From JAAZGD01 sp034003765 (GTDB taxonomy: Bacteria > Bacillota > Clostridia > Peptostreptococcales > Anaerovoracaceae), in assembly GCA_034003765.1 (NCBI GenBank), contig JAVEXZ010000008.1, positions 1 through 64,000 of the forward strand: DNA of 64,000 bases. The letters run 5' to 3'. The position numbers and the translations under genes are program-made. The stretch's first letter is position 1. Each line of letters opens with the position of its first letter. Below the pieces are notes generated by a model. The model saw only the letters and a list, made by a program, of their open reading frames with translations. It ran no database searches and was not told the DNA's origin. This document shows, piece by piece, positions 42,304-49,424 of this stretch.

Positions 42304-43203
42304 ATGGTAGACTATTTGGAAGAGTTCAAGGAATACTTAGAAGTGGACCAGAGGAAAGCTAAAAACACAAGAGAAGCTTACCTAAGAGATGTTAAAGCTT
42401 TTTCTCTTATACTAGTAGAAAAGAATATTCCTAGCTTAAGTCATGCTACAAACACCCAGCTAGTAGGCTATCTACTAAAACTGAAAAATGAAGGAAAATC
42501 TGGAGCAACAGTTAACCGCAAAGTCGCCTCTTTAAGAGCTTTTTATAGCTTCATGATGGATAAGGGGTATATCAATGAAAACCCTACAGTAAATATTAAA
42601 TCTCCTAAAATCGAGAGGAAGGATATCCAGTATTTAACTGTTGAAGAAATGGATGGGCTACTTTCTTTACCAGATGGTTCCTTGAGAGGGATTAGGGATA
42701 AAGCAATTTTAGAGGTTCTTTACGCAACGGGCATAAGAGTCAGCGAAATAACTGAAGCCAATCTTGAAGACATTAACCTTCGAATGGGATTTATCACTTG
42801 TAAGGGTGACCATGGTAAGGCTAGGATTGTCCCTATGGGAAGGCCGGCTAAAGCCTCATTAGAGGAATACGTTTATGACGCAAGGCCCAAGATGCTGGGG
42901 CGAGATAAAGAAGAAGGAAAAGAAGAACGTTCCCTCTTTATTAACTATGCTGGGAATCGAATAACAAGGCAAGGCCTTTGGAAGATAATTAAGGGATATG
43001 CAAAAAAGGCGGGGCTTGAAAGTAATATAACTCCTCAGACCCTAAGAAACTCATTTGCGGTTCATATGATTCAAAACGGGGCAGATATAAAATCCTTGCA
43101 AGAACTTTTAGGCCATGATGATGTTACTGCTACCCAAGTCTTTTTATCGGTTACTAAGAGCCGAATCAAAGAGGTGTATGATCAGTCCCATCCTAGGGCA
43201 TAA
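42304..43203 (+). CDS. XerD-like tyrosine recombinase with degenerate active site
   Basis: 299 residues, full length, ending SHPRA as XerD does. The N-terminal SAM-like core-binding domain is about 1-90. Aligned with E. coli XerD by eye, the first catalytic Arg (ATGIRVSE), Lys (GKARIVP), Arg248 and His271 (LGH) are kept, but the His of HxxR is Gln245 (TPQTLRNSF) and the catalytic Tyr is Phe280 (TQVFLSV). The protein should therefore be unable to cleave DNA by the normal route. Start has gggagg. Confidence 0.9.
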   Translation: MVDYLEEFKEYLEVDQRKAKNTREAYLRDVKAFSLILVEKNIPSLSHATNTQLVGYLLKLKNEGKSGATVNRKVASLRAFYSFMMDKGYINENPTVNIKSPKIERKDIQYLTVEEMDGLLSLPDGSLRGIRDKAILEVLYATGIRVSEITEANLEDINLRMGFITCKGDHGKARIVPMGRPAKASLEEYVYDARPKMLGRDKEEGKEERSLFINYAGNRITRQGLWKIIKGYAKKAGLESNITPQTLRNSFAVHMIQNGADIKSLQELLGHDDVTATQVFLSVTKSRIKEVYDQSHPRA

Positions 43204-43212
43204 AAAGGCCAC

Positions 43213-43254
43213 AAAACGAGGTGTGATTCTTGAAAAAACGAGGTGTAATTCTGG
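43213..43254. repeat. Short direct repeat upstream of rplS
   Basis: AAAACGAGGTGTGATTCTTG at 43213-43232 recurs at 43235-43254 as AAAACGAGGTGTAATTCTGG, a 22-bp offset with 18 of 20 matches. Confidence 0.75.
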
Positions 43255-43262
43255 GAAATTCG

Positions 43263-43291
43263 TTGCATTCCCAATTATAGCATGCTATAAT
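43263..43291 (+). promoter_or_regulatory. Predicted sigma-A promoter of rplS
   Basis: TTGCAT, a 17-base spacer, then TATAAT. Start near 43298, giving a leader of about 77 bases. Confidence 0.72.
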
Positions 43292-43297
43292 TGAAAA

Positions 43298-43374
43298 GTT
43301 ATTACGGGCGGTCCTCTGGGTAATCTACAAATAAGGATACCATGAACGTCTTGGGAGAGAGGAGGAAATAACGA
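43298..43374 (+). promoter_or_regulatory. rplS leader, possible L19 autoregulatory element
   Basis: The leader pairs ATTAC with GTAAT around GGGCGGTCCTCTGG, and CCTCT in that loop is complementary to AGAGG inside the ribosome site gagagaggagg. Such pairing could hide the site. Ribosomal protein leaders for L19 are known in Firmicutes, but I matched by structure only. Confidence 0.35.
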
Positions 43375-43713
43375 ATGGATATAATGCAAGCAGTAGGTCA
43401 AGAATTTTTAAAGAGTGAAGTTCCTGTTTTTAATGTTGGTGACACTGTTAAGGTATCGATCAAGATTAAAGAAGGCACCAGAGAGAGAATCCAAATTTTT
43501 GAAGGATTTGTTTTGAAAAAACAAAACGGCGGAGTTGGCGAAACTTTCACAGTAAGAAGGATCGCATCCGGTGTAGGTGTGGAAAAAACTTTCCCACTAC
43601 ATTCACCGAAAATCGATAAAATTGAAGTGGTTCGACAGGGTGATGTAAGAAGAGCAAAGCTTAATTACATGAGAGAACGTACTGGAAAAGCAGCAAGAAT
43701 CAAATCAAAATAA
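43375..43713 (+). CDS. rplS: 50S ribosomal protein L19
   Basis: 112 residues. Motifs are FNVGDTVKVSIKIKEG, RIQIFEGFVLKKQ, TFTVRRIASGVGVEKTFPLHSPKI and VRRAKLNYMRERTGKAARIK, all typical of L19 at the 30S-50S interface. It usually follows rimM-trmD, but here trmD is not adjacent; the gene has its own promoter and terminator. rbgA and rnhB lie downstream, as in Bacillus. Confidence 0.97.
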   Translation: MDIMQAVGQEFLKSEVPVFNVGDTVKVSIKIKEGTRERIQIFEGFVLKKQNGGVGETFTVRRIASGVGVEKTFPLHSPKIDKIEVVRQGDVRRAKLNYMRERTGKAARIKSK

Positions 43714-43730
43714 TGATATGATGGCTTCTA

Positions 43731-43753
43731 AAAGGACCCTTAGGGTCCTTTTT
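43731..43753 (+). terminator. Intrinsic terminator after rplS
   Basis: AAAGGACCC-TTA-GGGTCCTTT with a T run, 17 bp after the rplS stop. Confidence 0.9.
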
Positions 43754-43866
43754 CTGCTTATGGGACAAGGCAAAAAATAATTGCATTAATAGATTTTCAT
43801 CTGGTCTATACTGATGCTTGATTGACAGTAGCTTCATTTAAGAAACTAAGGGGAAGGGGAGATTAA

Positions 43867-44712
43867 ATGGCAAATTCCATTAACTGGTATCCAGGGCATA
43901 TGAAAAAAACACGAACTCTCATTCAAGAAAACCTTAAAATGGTTGATGTTGTTATTGAGGTTATTGATGCCAGAATTCCAATTTCCTCTAGAAACCCACT
44001 TGTAGACGAACTGATTGAAAGAAAACCAAGAATAATTGCCCTTAACAAGAGCGATTTGGCTGATGAAAAAGCCAACAAACAATGGGTTCGTTACTTTCAA
44101 GAATTGGGGCACTCGGTTGCTTTGATTAATGCCATGACTGGCAAAGGCATACCACAATTATTTAGGTTACTTGAAGACCATAGATTGGAAAAAAACCGAG
44201 AGAGAATTGTAAAAAAACCTTTTAGAATAATGATTGTGGGAGTACCTAATGTTGGTAAATCCTCCTTGATAAATAGATTAACTAGGAAAAGGAGCACCCA
44301 GACAGGAGATCGACCAGGGATTACAAAGGGCAAACAGTGGCTAACCATGGAAAATGGAATGCAGCTGTTAGATACACCGGGTATACTGTGGCCTAAATTT
44401 GAAGACCCTCAAGTTGGCAGAAACCTAGCCTTTTGTGGCTCTGTAAAAGATGAAATAATGGACCTTGAAGATTTGGCCTTTGAATTGATTAAGACCCTAT
44501 CACCCCGATACGGACACCTTCTAGTTGAAAGATACAAGATATCTGAAGTGGGTGAAGAACCATTGGAAACAATGGAGAAAATCGCAGAAAAAAGAGGTTT
44601 TATTTTATCTGGCAATAGATTTGATTATTTAAGAACTGCCAGAATTGTAATAGATGAATTTAGATCTGGAACCATAGGCAATGTTACATTGGAAAGGGCT
44701 CCCTCAAAATGA
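43867..44712 (+). CDS. rbgA: Ribosome biogenesis GTPase RbgA (YlqF)
   Basis: 281 residues. The G motifs are circularly permuted: G4 (LNKSDL) near 59 precedes G1 (GVPNVGKSS) near 125 and G3 (DTPGIL) near 172. The N-terminal INWYPGHMKKTR is the family signature. It acts late in 50S assembly. The stop overlaps rnhB by four bases (ATGA). Confidence 0.96.
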   Translation: MANSINWYPGHMKKTRTLIQENLKMVDVVIEVIDARIPISSRNPLVDELIERKPRIIALNKSDLADEKANKQWVRYFQELGHSVALINAMTGKGIPQLFRLLEDHRLEKNRERIVKKPFRIMIVGVPNVGKSSLINRLTRKRSTQTGDRPGITKGKQWLTMENGMQLLDTPGILWPKFEDPQVGRNLAFCGSVKDEIMDLEDLAFELIKTLSPRYGHLLVERYKISEVGEEPLETMEKIAEKRGFILSGNRFDYLRTARIVIDEFRSGTIGNVTLERAPSK

Positions 44713-45380
44713 AACTTGAAGACAGATGGCTAGCCCGGCTAAAAGAATTGAAAATAATGGAAGACGAACTGAGAGGTCAAGGTCTTTTATACATAGGTGG
44801 GGTTGATGAGGTGGGAAGAGGTCCATTGGCTGGACCTGTTGTTGCTGCCTGTGTGGTTTTGCCCCCAAATTTTAATGTACTTGGAATCGACGATTCCAAG
44901 AAAGTCTCTCAAAAACGTAGGGAAATTCTTTGCGATGCCATTAAGGAAGGTGCACTGGCATACGGTATCGGCCAGGTGGATAATTGCAAGATTGATGAAA
45001 TAAACATTTTAGAAGCCACTAAAATGGCAATGACCTTGGCTATAATGGAATGTGATTATGCCCTTAACAAAGAGGGGGGACATATTGAACACATCCTAAT
45101 AGATGGGACAAGTATTCTTGGGGTTGAGATTAGTCAAACTCCAATAATAAAAGGAGACTCAACCTGCCTTTCTGTGGCAGCTGCATCAATTGTGGCAAAG
45201 GTAACAAGGGACCTTATAATGGGAGAATATCATCGTGTTTATCCCGCTTACGGTTTTGATCAAAACAAAGGCTATGGAACTAAAATTCACTATGAGGGAT
45301 TAGTTCAAGCAGGGCCTTGCCAAATACATAGAAAAAGCTTTCTCAAGAACATGGAAAATCAATGGCAAATGCCGAGATAG
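44709..45380 (+). CDS. rnhB: Ribonuclease HII
   Basis: 223 residues. The motif GGVDEVGRGPLAGPVVAA holds two of the catalytic acids, IDDSKKVSQKRRE follows, and the remaining acids are in ILIDGTS and the DSTCLSVAAASIVAKVTRD region. It nicks RNA in RNA-DNA hybrids and at single ribonucleotides. The start overlaps the rbgA stop by four bases, as in many Firmicutes. Confidence 0.95.
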   Translation: MKLEDRWLARLKELKIMEDELRGQGLLYIGGVDEVGRGPLAGPVVAACVVLPPNFNVLGIDDSKKVSQKRREILCDAIKEGALAYGIGQVDNCKIDEINILEATKMAMTLAIMECDYALNKEGGHIEHILIDGTSILGVEISQTPIIKGDSTCLSVAAASIVAKVTRDLIMGEYHRVYPAYGFDQNKGYGTKIHYEGLVQAGPCQIHRKSFLKNMENQWQMPR

Positions 45381-45383
45381 CAG

Positions 45384-45413
45384 TTGCCTTAGCCGAGAAA
45401 ATCATTGTATAAT
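45384..45413 (+). promoter_or_regulatory. Predicted sigma-A promoter of fhs
   Basis: TTGCCT, an 18-base spacer, then TATAAT, starting three bases after the rnhB stop. Confidence 0.6.
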
Positions 45414-45443
45414 ATTAGTTAAATCAAGAGAAAAGGAGAAAAG

Positions 45444-47120
45444 ATGACCATGAAAAGTGATATCCAAATTGCACAAGAATCCCAGTTAGAACCTATTGTA
45501 GAAATAGCTGGGGATATAGGAATTGGAGAAGACTTCCTAGAGCTATATGGCAAACACAAGGCTAAAATCGACTATAAGCTTTTGAAGGACCTTGAGGATA
45601 AAGAAGAGGGAAAACTAATCTTAGTTACAGCTATAACACCTACTCCTGCTGGAGAAGGGAAAACAACAACAACAGTAGGCCTATCAGATTCTTTGAGGAA
45701 GGTGGGCAAAAAATCCTTCGTGGCTTTAAGAGAGCCTTCTTTGGGACCTGTTTTTGGGGTCAAAGGTGGTGCAGCTGGTGGAGGATATGCACAAGTAGTT
45801 CCTATGGAAGACATCAATCTTCACTTTACAGGAGATATCCATGCAGTTGGGACTGCTAACAACTTGTTGGCAGCAATTATTGATAATCATATCTATCAAG
45901 GTAATGCTTTGAGAATAGATGGTAGAAAAATTACTTGGCGTCGTTGTATGGACATGAATGATAGACAATTAAGATATATTACTGATGGCCTAGGTGGAAG
46001 AACCAACGGTGTGCCTCGAGAGGATAATTTTGATATCACTGTAGCATCCGAAGTAATGGCTGTATTATGCCTTTCGCAGGATGTACAAGACCTAAAGGAA
46101 CGTCTTGGTCGCATGGTAATTGGATATAGCTTTGATGACGAAGCCATTACAGTAACACAACTTAAAGCAGAAGGTGCTATGGCCGCCCTATTAAAGGATG
46201 CCTTAAAACCCAACCTAGTTCAAACCCTTGAACATACCCCAGCCTTCATTCATGGTGGACCCTTTGCAAATATAGCCCATGGTTGTAACTCTATTATGGC
46301 AACTAAAATGGCATTGAAATTGGCTGATTATGTTGTAACAGAAGCTGGATTTGGTGCAGACCTTGGAGCTGAAAAATTCTTAGATATTAAATGTAGGATG
46401 TCTGGGCTAAAACCTGACGCAGTTGTAATTGTTGCAACTGTAAGAGCATTAAAGCATCACGGAGGTTCTGCTAAGGCTGACTGGGGAACAGAGAATTTGG
46501 AACTTCTTGAAAAAGGATTACCCAACCTACTTCAGCATGTAGAAAATATCAATAAGGGTTTTGGACTTCCCGTTGTGGTTGCTATTAATCGTTTCCCAAC
46601 AGATACAGAGGCAGAGTTAGAACTAGTTGCGAAAAAATGCCGGGACCATGGCGTTAATGTTGCTTTGTCAGAAGTGTGGGAAAAAGGCGGCAATGGTGGA
46701 ATTGATTTAGCCAATGAAGTGGTTAGACTTTGTGACCAGGAAAGCAAATTAACTTTCGCCTATGATACAGACCTATCAATTGAAGAGAAAATACGAACTA
46801 TAGCACAGAAGATTTACCGAGCTAAGGATATTTCTATACTTCCTCCAGCAATGAAGCAGCTTGACCAACTAAATAAGCTAGGCTATGATAAACTACCAAT
46901 TTGTATGGCAAAGACTCAATACAGTTTTTCTGACGATCCCATCTTAAAGGGTGCCCCTAGAGATTTCACTGTAGTTATAAGGAATTTGAAGGTATCAGCA
47001 GGAGCGGGATTTATTGTTGCTTTGACTGGTGATATTATGACCATGCCTGGACTTCCTAAGGTCCCCGCTGCACAAGAGATAGATGTGGACGAAAAGGGTA
47101 AAATTCAAGGTTTGTTCTAG
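45444..47120 (+). CDS. fhs: Formate-tetrahydrofolate ligase
   Basis: 558 residues. The ATP-binding motif is TPTPAGEGKTTTTVGL near 66, followed by REPSLGPVFGVKGGAAGGGYAQV. GDIHAVGTANNLLAA and FVVAINRF-like VVAINRFPTDTEAE are also conserved. It makes 10-formyl-THF from formate with ATP, or runs in reverse. It is followed by folD, so the window encodes the C1-THF interconversion up to methylene-THF apart from a clear cyclohydrolase. Whether this is the Wood-Ljungdahl path cannot be told here. Confidence 0.97.
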   Translation: MTMKSDIQIAQESQLEPIVEIAGDIGIGEDFLELYGKHKAKIDYKLLKDLEDKEEGKLILVTAITPTPAGEGKTTTTVGLSDSLRKVGKKSFVALREPSLGPVFGVKGGAAGGGYAQVVPMEDINLHFTGDIHAVGTANNLLAAIIDNHIYQGNALRIDGRKITWRRCMDMNDRQLRYITDGLGGRTNGVPREDNFDITVASEVMAVLCLSQDVQDLKERLGRMVIGYSFDDEAITVTQLKAEGAMAALLKDALKPNLVQTLEHTPAFIHGGPFANIAHGCNSIMATKMALKLADYVVTEAGFGADLGAEKFLDIKCRMSGLKPDAVVIVATVRALKHHGGSAKADWGTENLELLEKGLPNLLQHVENINKGFGLPVVVAINRFPTDTEAELELVAKKCRDHGVNVALSEVWEKGGNGGIDLANEVVRLCDQESKLTFAYDTDLSIEEKIRTIAQKIYRAKDISILPPAMKQLDQLNKLGYDKLPICMAKTQYSFSDDPILKGAPRDFTVVIRNLKVSAGAGFIVALTGDIMTMPGLPKVPAAQEIDVDEKGKIQGLF

Positions 47121-47139
47121 AATAAAAGCCCTTATAAGA

Positions 47140-47172
47140 GAGGCAATATAATTGTATTGCCTCGGGTTTTTT
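47140..47172 (+). terminator. Intrinsic terminator after fhs
   Basis: GAGGCAATA-TAATTG-TATTGCCTC followed by GGG and six T, 20 bp after the fhs stop. Confidence 0.75.
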
Positions 47173-47200
47173 GATAAAATAACTCTTGGAGGTACGGCCT

Positions 47201-48040
47201 ATGGCACAACTACTAAAAGGTGGTCCCCTTGCAGGGAAAATAAAGGAAGCATTAAAGGAAGAACTAAAAAATATCCCCAAGGAACTTGGCCTAGGTCTTA
47301 TACGAATGGGGTCAAATGCCGATGATATTTCTTATGAGAAATCCATAATTAAACAGGCTCAAGAAATTGGAATCAAAACAACTAGCATAGAAATCCCCAA
47401 TGATATAAGCCCAGAAGAAGCTAGCTCCTTGATAGGGGGGTTAAATAATGATTCTTCCCTTGACGGTATATTAATTTTTCGCCCCATGCAAAATCCCCTA
47501 GTTGAAGAAGCCATAAGGGGAACCTTAGACCCTAGTAAGGATGTAGATGGAATTACTAGCCTTTCATTGTCTAAGCAGTATAGTGGGCTTGGTCCTGGTT
47601 TTTATCCATGTACGGCAGAAGCTTGTATGAGGATTTTAGAGTATTATGGTCTTAACTTGCAAGGCAAGGAAGTTGTTGTTATTGGCCGTAGTCAAGTAAT
47701 AGGAAAACCTGTTGCCATGATGATGCTAGAGAAGAATGCAACTGTGACTATTTGCCATAGCAAAAGCGAAAATTTAGAACAAACTATTAAGAGGGCTGAC
47801 ATTGTAGTTGCTGCTATAGGGAAAGACCGTTTTATTGATGGCAAATACTTAAGCAGAGGACAGTTTGTGGTTGACGTGGGAATCAACTTTGACCATGAAG
47901 GAAGCCTCCATGGAGATATTGATTTTCAAGCAGCAAAAGATATAGTGAAAGCTATCACCCCAGTTCCAGGGGGAGTGGGCAGCGTTACTACCGCCCTACT
48001 ATTTGCCCATACATTAGAAGCCAGCAAGAGGAGGAGTTAA
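47201..48040 (+). CDS. folD: FolD-type methylene-THF dehydrogenase, cyclohydrolase residues missing
   Basis: 279 residues from the ATG at 47201 (ribosome site ggaggt at 47188). The NAD(P) motif GRSQVIGKPVAMMML and the end PVPGGVGSVTTALL are typical. By gapless alignment with E. coli FolD, catalytic Lys54 is Ile49 (SYEKSIIK; E. coli YVASKRK), and Gln98 is Phe93 (GILIFRPM; E. coli VQLPLP). Asp121 is kept in DVDG. This predicts a dehydrogenase with little or no cyclohydrolase activity. cyuA follows after one base. Confidence 0.92.
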   Translation: MAQLLKGGPLAGKIKEALKEELKNIPKELGLGLIRMGSNADDISYEKSIIKQAQEIGIKTTSIEIPNDISPEEASSLIGGLNNDSSLDGILIFRPMQNPLVEEAIRGTLDPSKDVDGITSLSLSKQYSGLGPGFYPCTAEACMRILEYYGLNLQGKEVVVIGRSQVIGKPVAMMMLEKNATVTICHSKSENLEQTIKRADIVVAAIGKDRFIDGKYLSRGQFVVDVGINFDHEGSLHGDIDFQAAKDIVKAITPVPGGVGSVTTALLFAHTLEASKRRS

Positions 48041-48041
48041 A

Positions 48042-49319
48042 TTGGAGAATAGGGACTATCAACTTTTACTTAAACTCCTTCATGGGGAGTTGATACCTGC
48101 CATGGGCTGTACAGAACCTGCAGCAGTGGCCTATGCAGCAAACTTGGCCCGTACAAAATTGGGAGCTTTGCCAGACCATGTAATAGTTCGGTGCTCAGGT
48201 AATATTGTAAAAAACGTTAAAGGGGTGGTTATCCCTAACTCAGGAGGCTTAAAAGGAATTGAAGCCTCCTGCATTTTGGGCATAATGGCAGAGGAGAATG
48301 GCCAAGGCTTAGAAGTCCTAAATGACATAGAGGACGGGGCAATATTAAAAACCCGGCAATTAATTGGAACCGACTATTGTAAAATGTTTGTGGAGAAAGA
48401 CCAGGGGCCCTTGTATATAGAGGTAGAAGCCTTTACCCTTGACCAGCAGAGCCGTGTTGTTATAAAAGACGGACATACAAATGTTATTCTCATCGAGAAA
48501 AATGGAGAGACCACTTTTATAGGAGAGAACCTTGAAAAAAGGATAATGGATGTCGATAAAGGTCTGGAAGTTGACCTTTCTATAAATAAAATTTTATCCT
48601 TTGCCAATGAATTAAGGATAGAGGATGTGGAAGGATTATTGGATAACCAAATAAACGTGAACATGAGAATTTCCCAAGAGGGATTAGATAGGGAATACGG
48701 CCAGTGTGTAGGTAAAACTCTGATTTCCAATTATAGGGATGATATAATTACCCGAGCAAAAGCAAGGGCAGCTGCTGGTGTGGATGCTCGAATGGGGGGC
48801 AGCCCCATGGCAGTAATCATTAATTCTGGATCAGGCAACCAAGGGATTACTGTTTCAGTTCCTCTTGCTGAGTATGCATGGGAATTAGGATCTTCTAAGG
48901 AAGACTTGTATAGAGCCCTGGCTGTCAGCAACCTTGTTTCGATCCATATTAAGAGGCAAATTGGAAAATTATCAGCCTTCTGTGGTGCTGTTTCTGCATC
49001 TTGTGGTGCAGGGGCTGGAATCACTTATCTTAAGGGTGGGTCTTACCATGAAATCTGCTCTTCTATAATTAATACAGCTGCAAATGTAGGAGGAATATTT
49101 TGCGATGGTGCAAAAGCTTCTTGTGCAGCAAAGGTGGCTTCATCAATTGATGCTGCTATTTTAGGGAGCAATATGGCTTTACAGGGTAAGGTCTTTTCCT
49201 TTGGTGAAGGGATCCTTGGAAAGGATATAGAGGAGACCATAAGAAATATTGGAAAAGTGGCCAGTGAAGGCATGGGAGAAACAGACAAATCCATTATTGA
49301 TTTAATGACTTGTCCTTAA
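48042..49319 (+). CDS. cyuA: L-cysteine desulfidase / serine dehydratase-like (UPF0597 family)
   Basis: 425 residues, TTG start preceded by gaggag. The N-terminal AMGCTEPAAVAYAA with Cys23, the central SGSGNQGITVSVP, and the Cys-rich end (SAFCGAVSASCGAGAG, GGIFCDGAKASCAAK) match the CyuA/UPF0597 family, in which three Cys bind a 4Fe-4S cluster. It removes sulfide and ammonia from cysteine to yield pyruvate, or acts on a related amino acid. Its coupling to folD is of unclear meaning. Confidence 0.88.
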   Translation: MENRDYQLLLKLLHGELIPAMGCTEPAAVAYAANLARTKLGALPDHVIVRCSGNIVKNVKGVVIPNSGGLKGIEASCILGIMAEENGQGLEVLNDIEDGAILKTRQLIGTDYCKMFVEKDQGPLYIEVEAFTLDQQSRVVIKDGHTNVILIEKNGETTFIGENLEKRIMDVDKGLEVDLSINKILSFANELRIEDVEGLLDNQINVNMRISQEGLDREYGQCVGKTLISNYRDDIITRAKARAAAGVDARMGGSPMAVIINSGSGNQGITVSVPLAEYAWELGSSKEDLYRALAVSNLVSIHIKRQIGKLSAFCGAVSASCGAGAGITYLKGGSYHEICSSIINTAANVGGIFCDGAKASCAAKVASSIDAAILGSNMALQGKVFSFGEGILGKDIEETIRNIGKVASEGMGETDKSIIDLMTCP

Positions 49320-49424
49320 GTCTTAATGAAAATAACAATCGCTAGCGAGTAAGAAGAGGAGTTAGTGAGTAGAAATCGAGAAAACTAACCGAGAAAAAAG
49401 TCCCACAAAATCAAGGAGAAAAAT

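Noticed and set aside
49320..49424. T-box leader for valS
   Set aside because: Only 105 bp are available, and neither the T-box sequence (TGGNACCGCG) nor a terminator is present.
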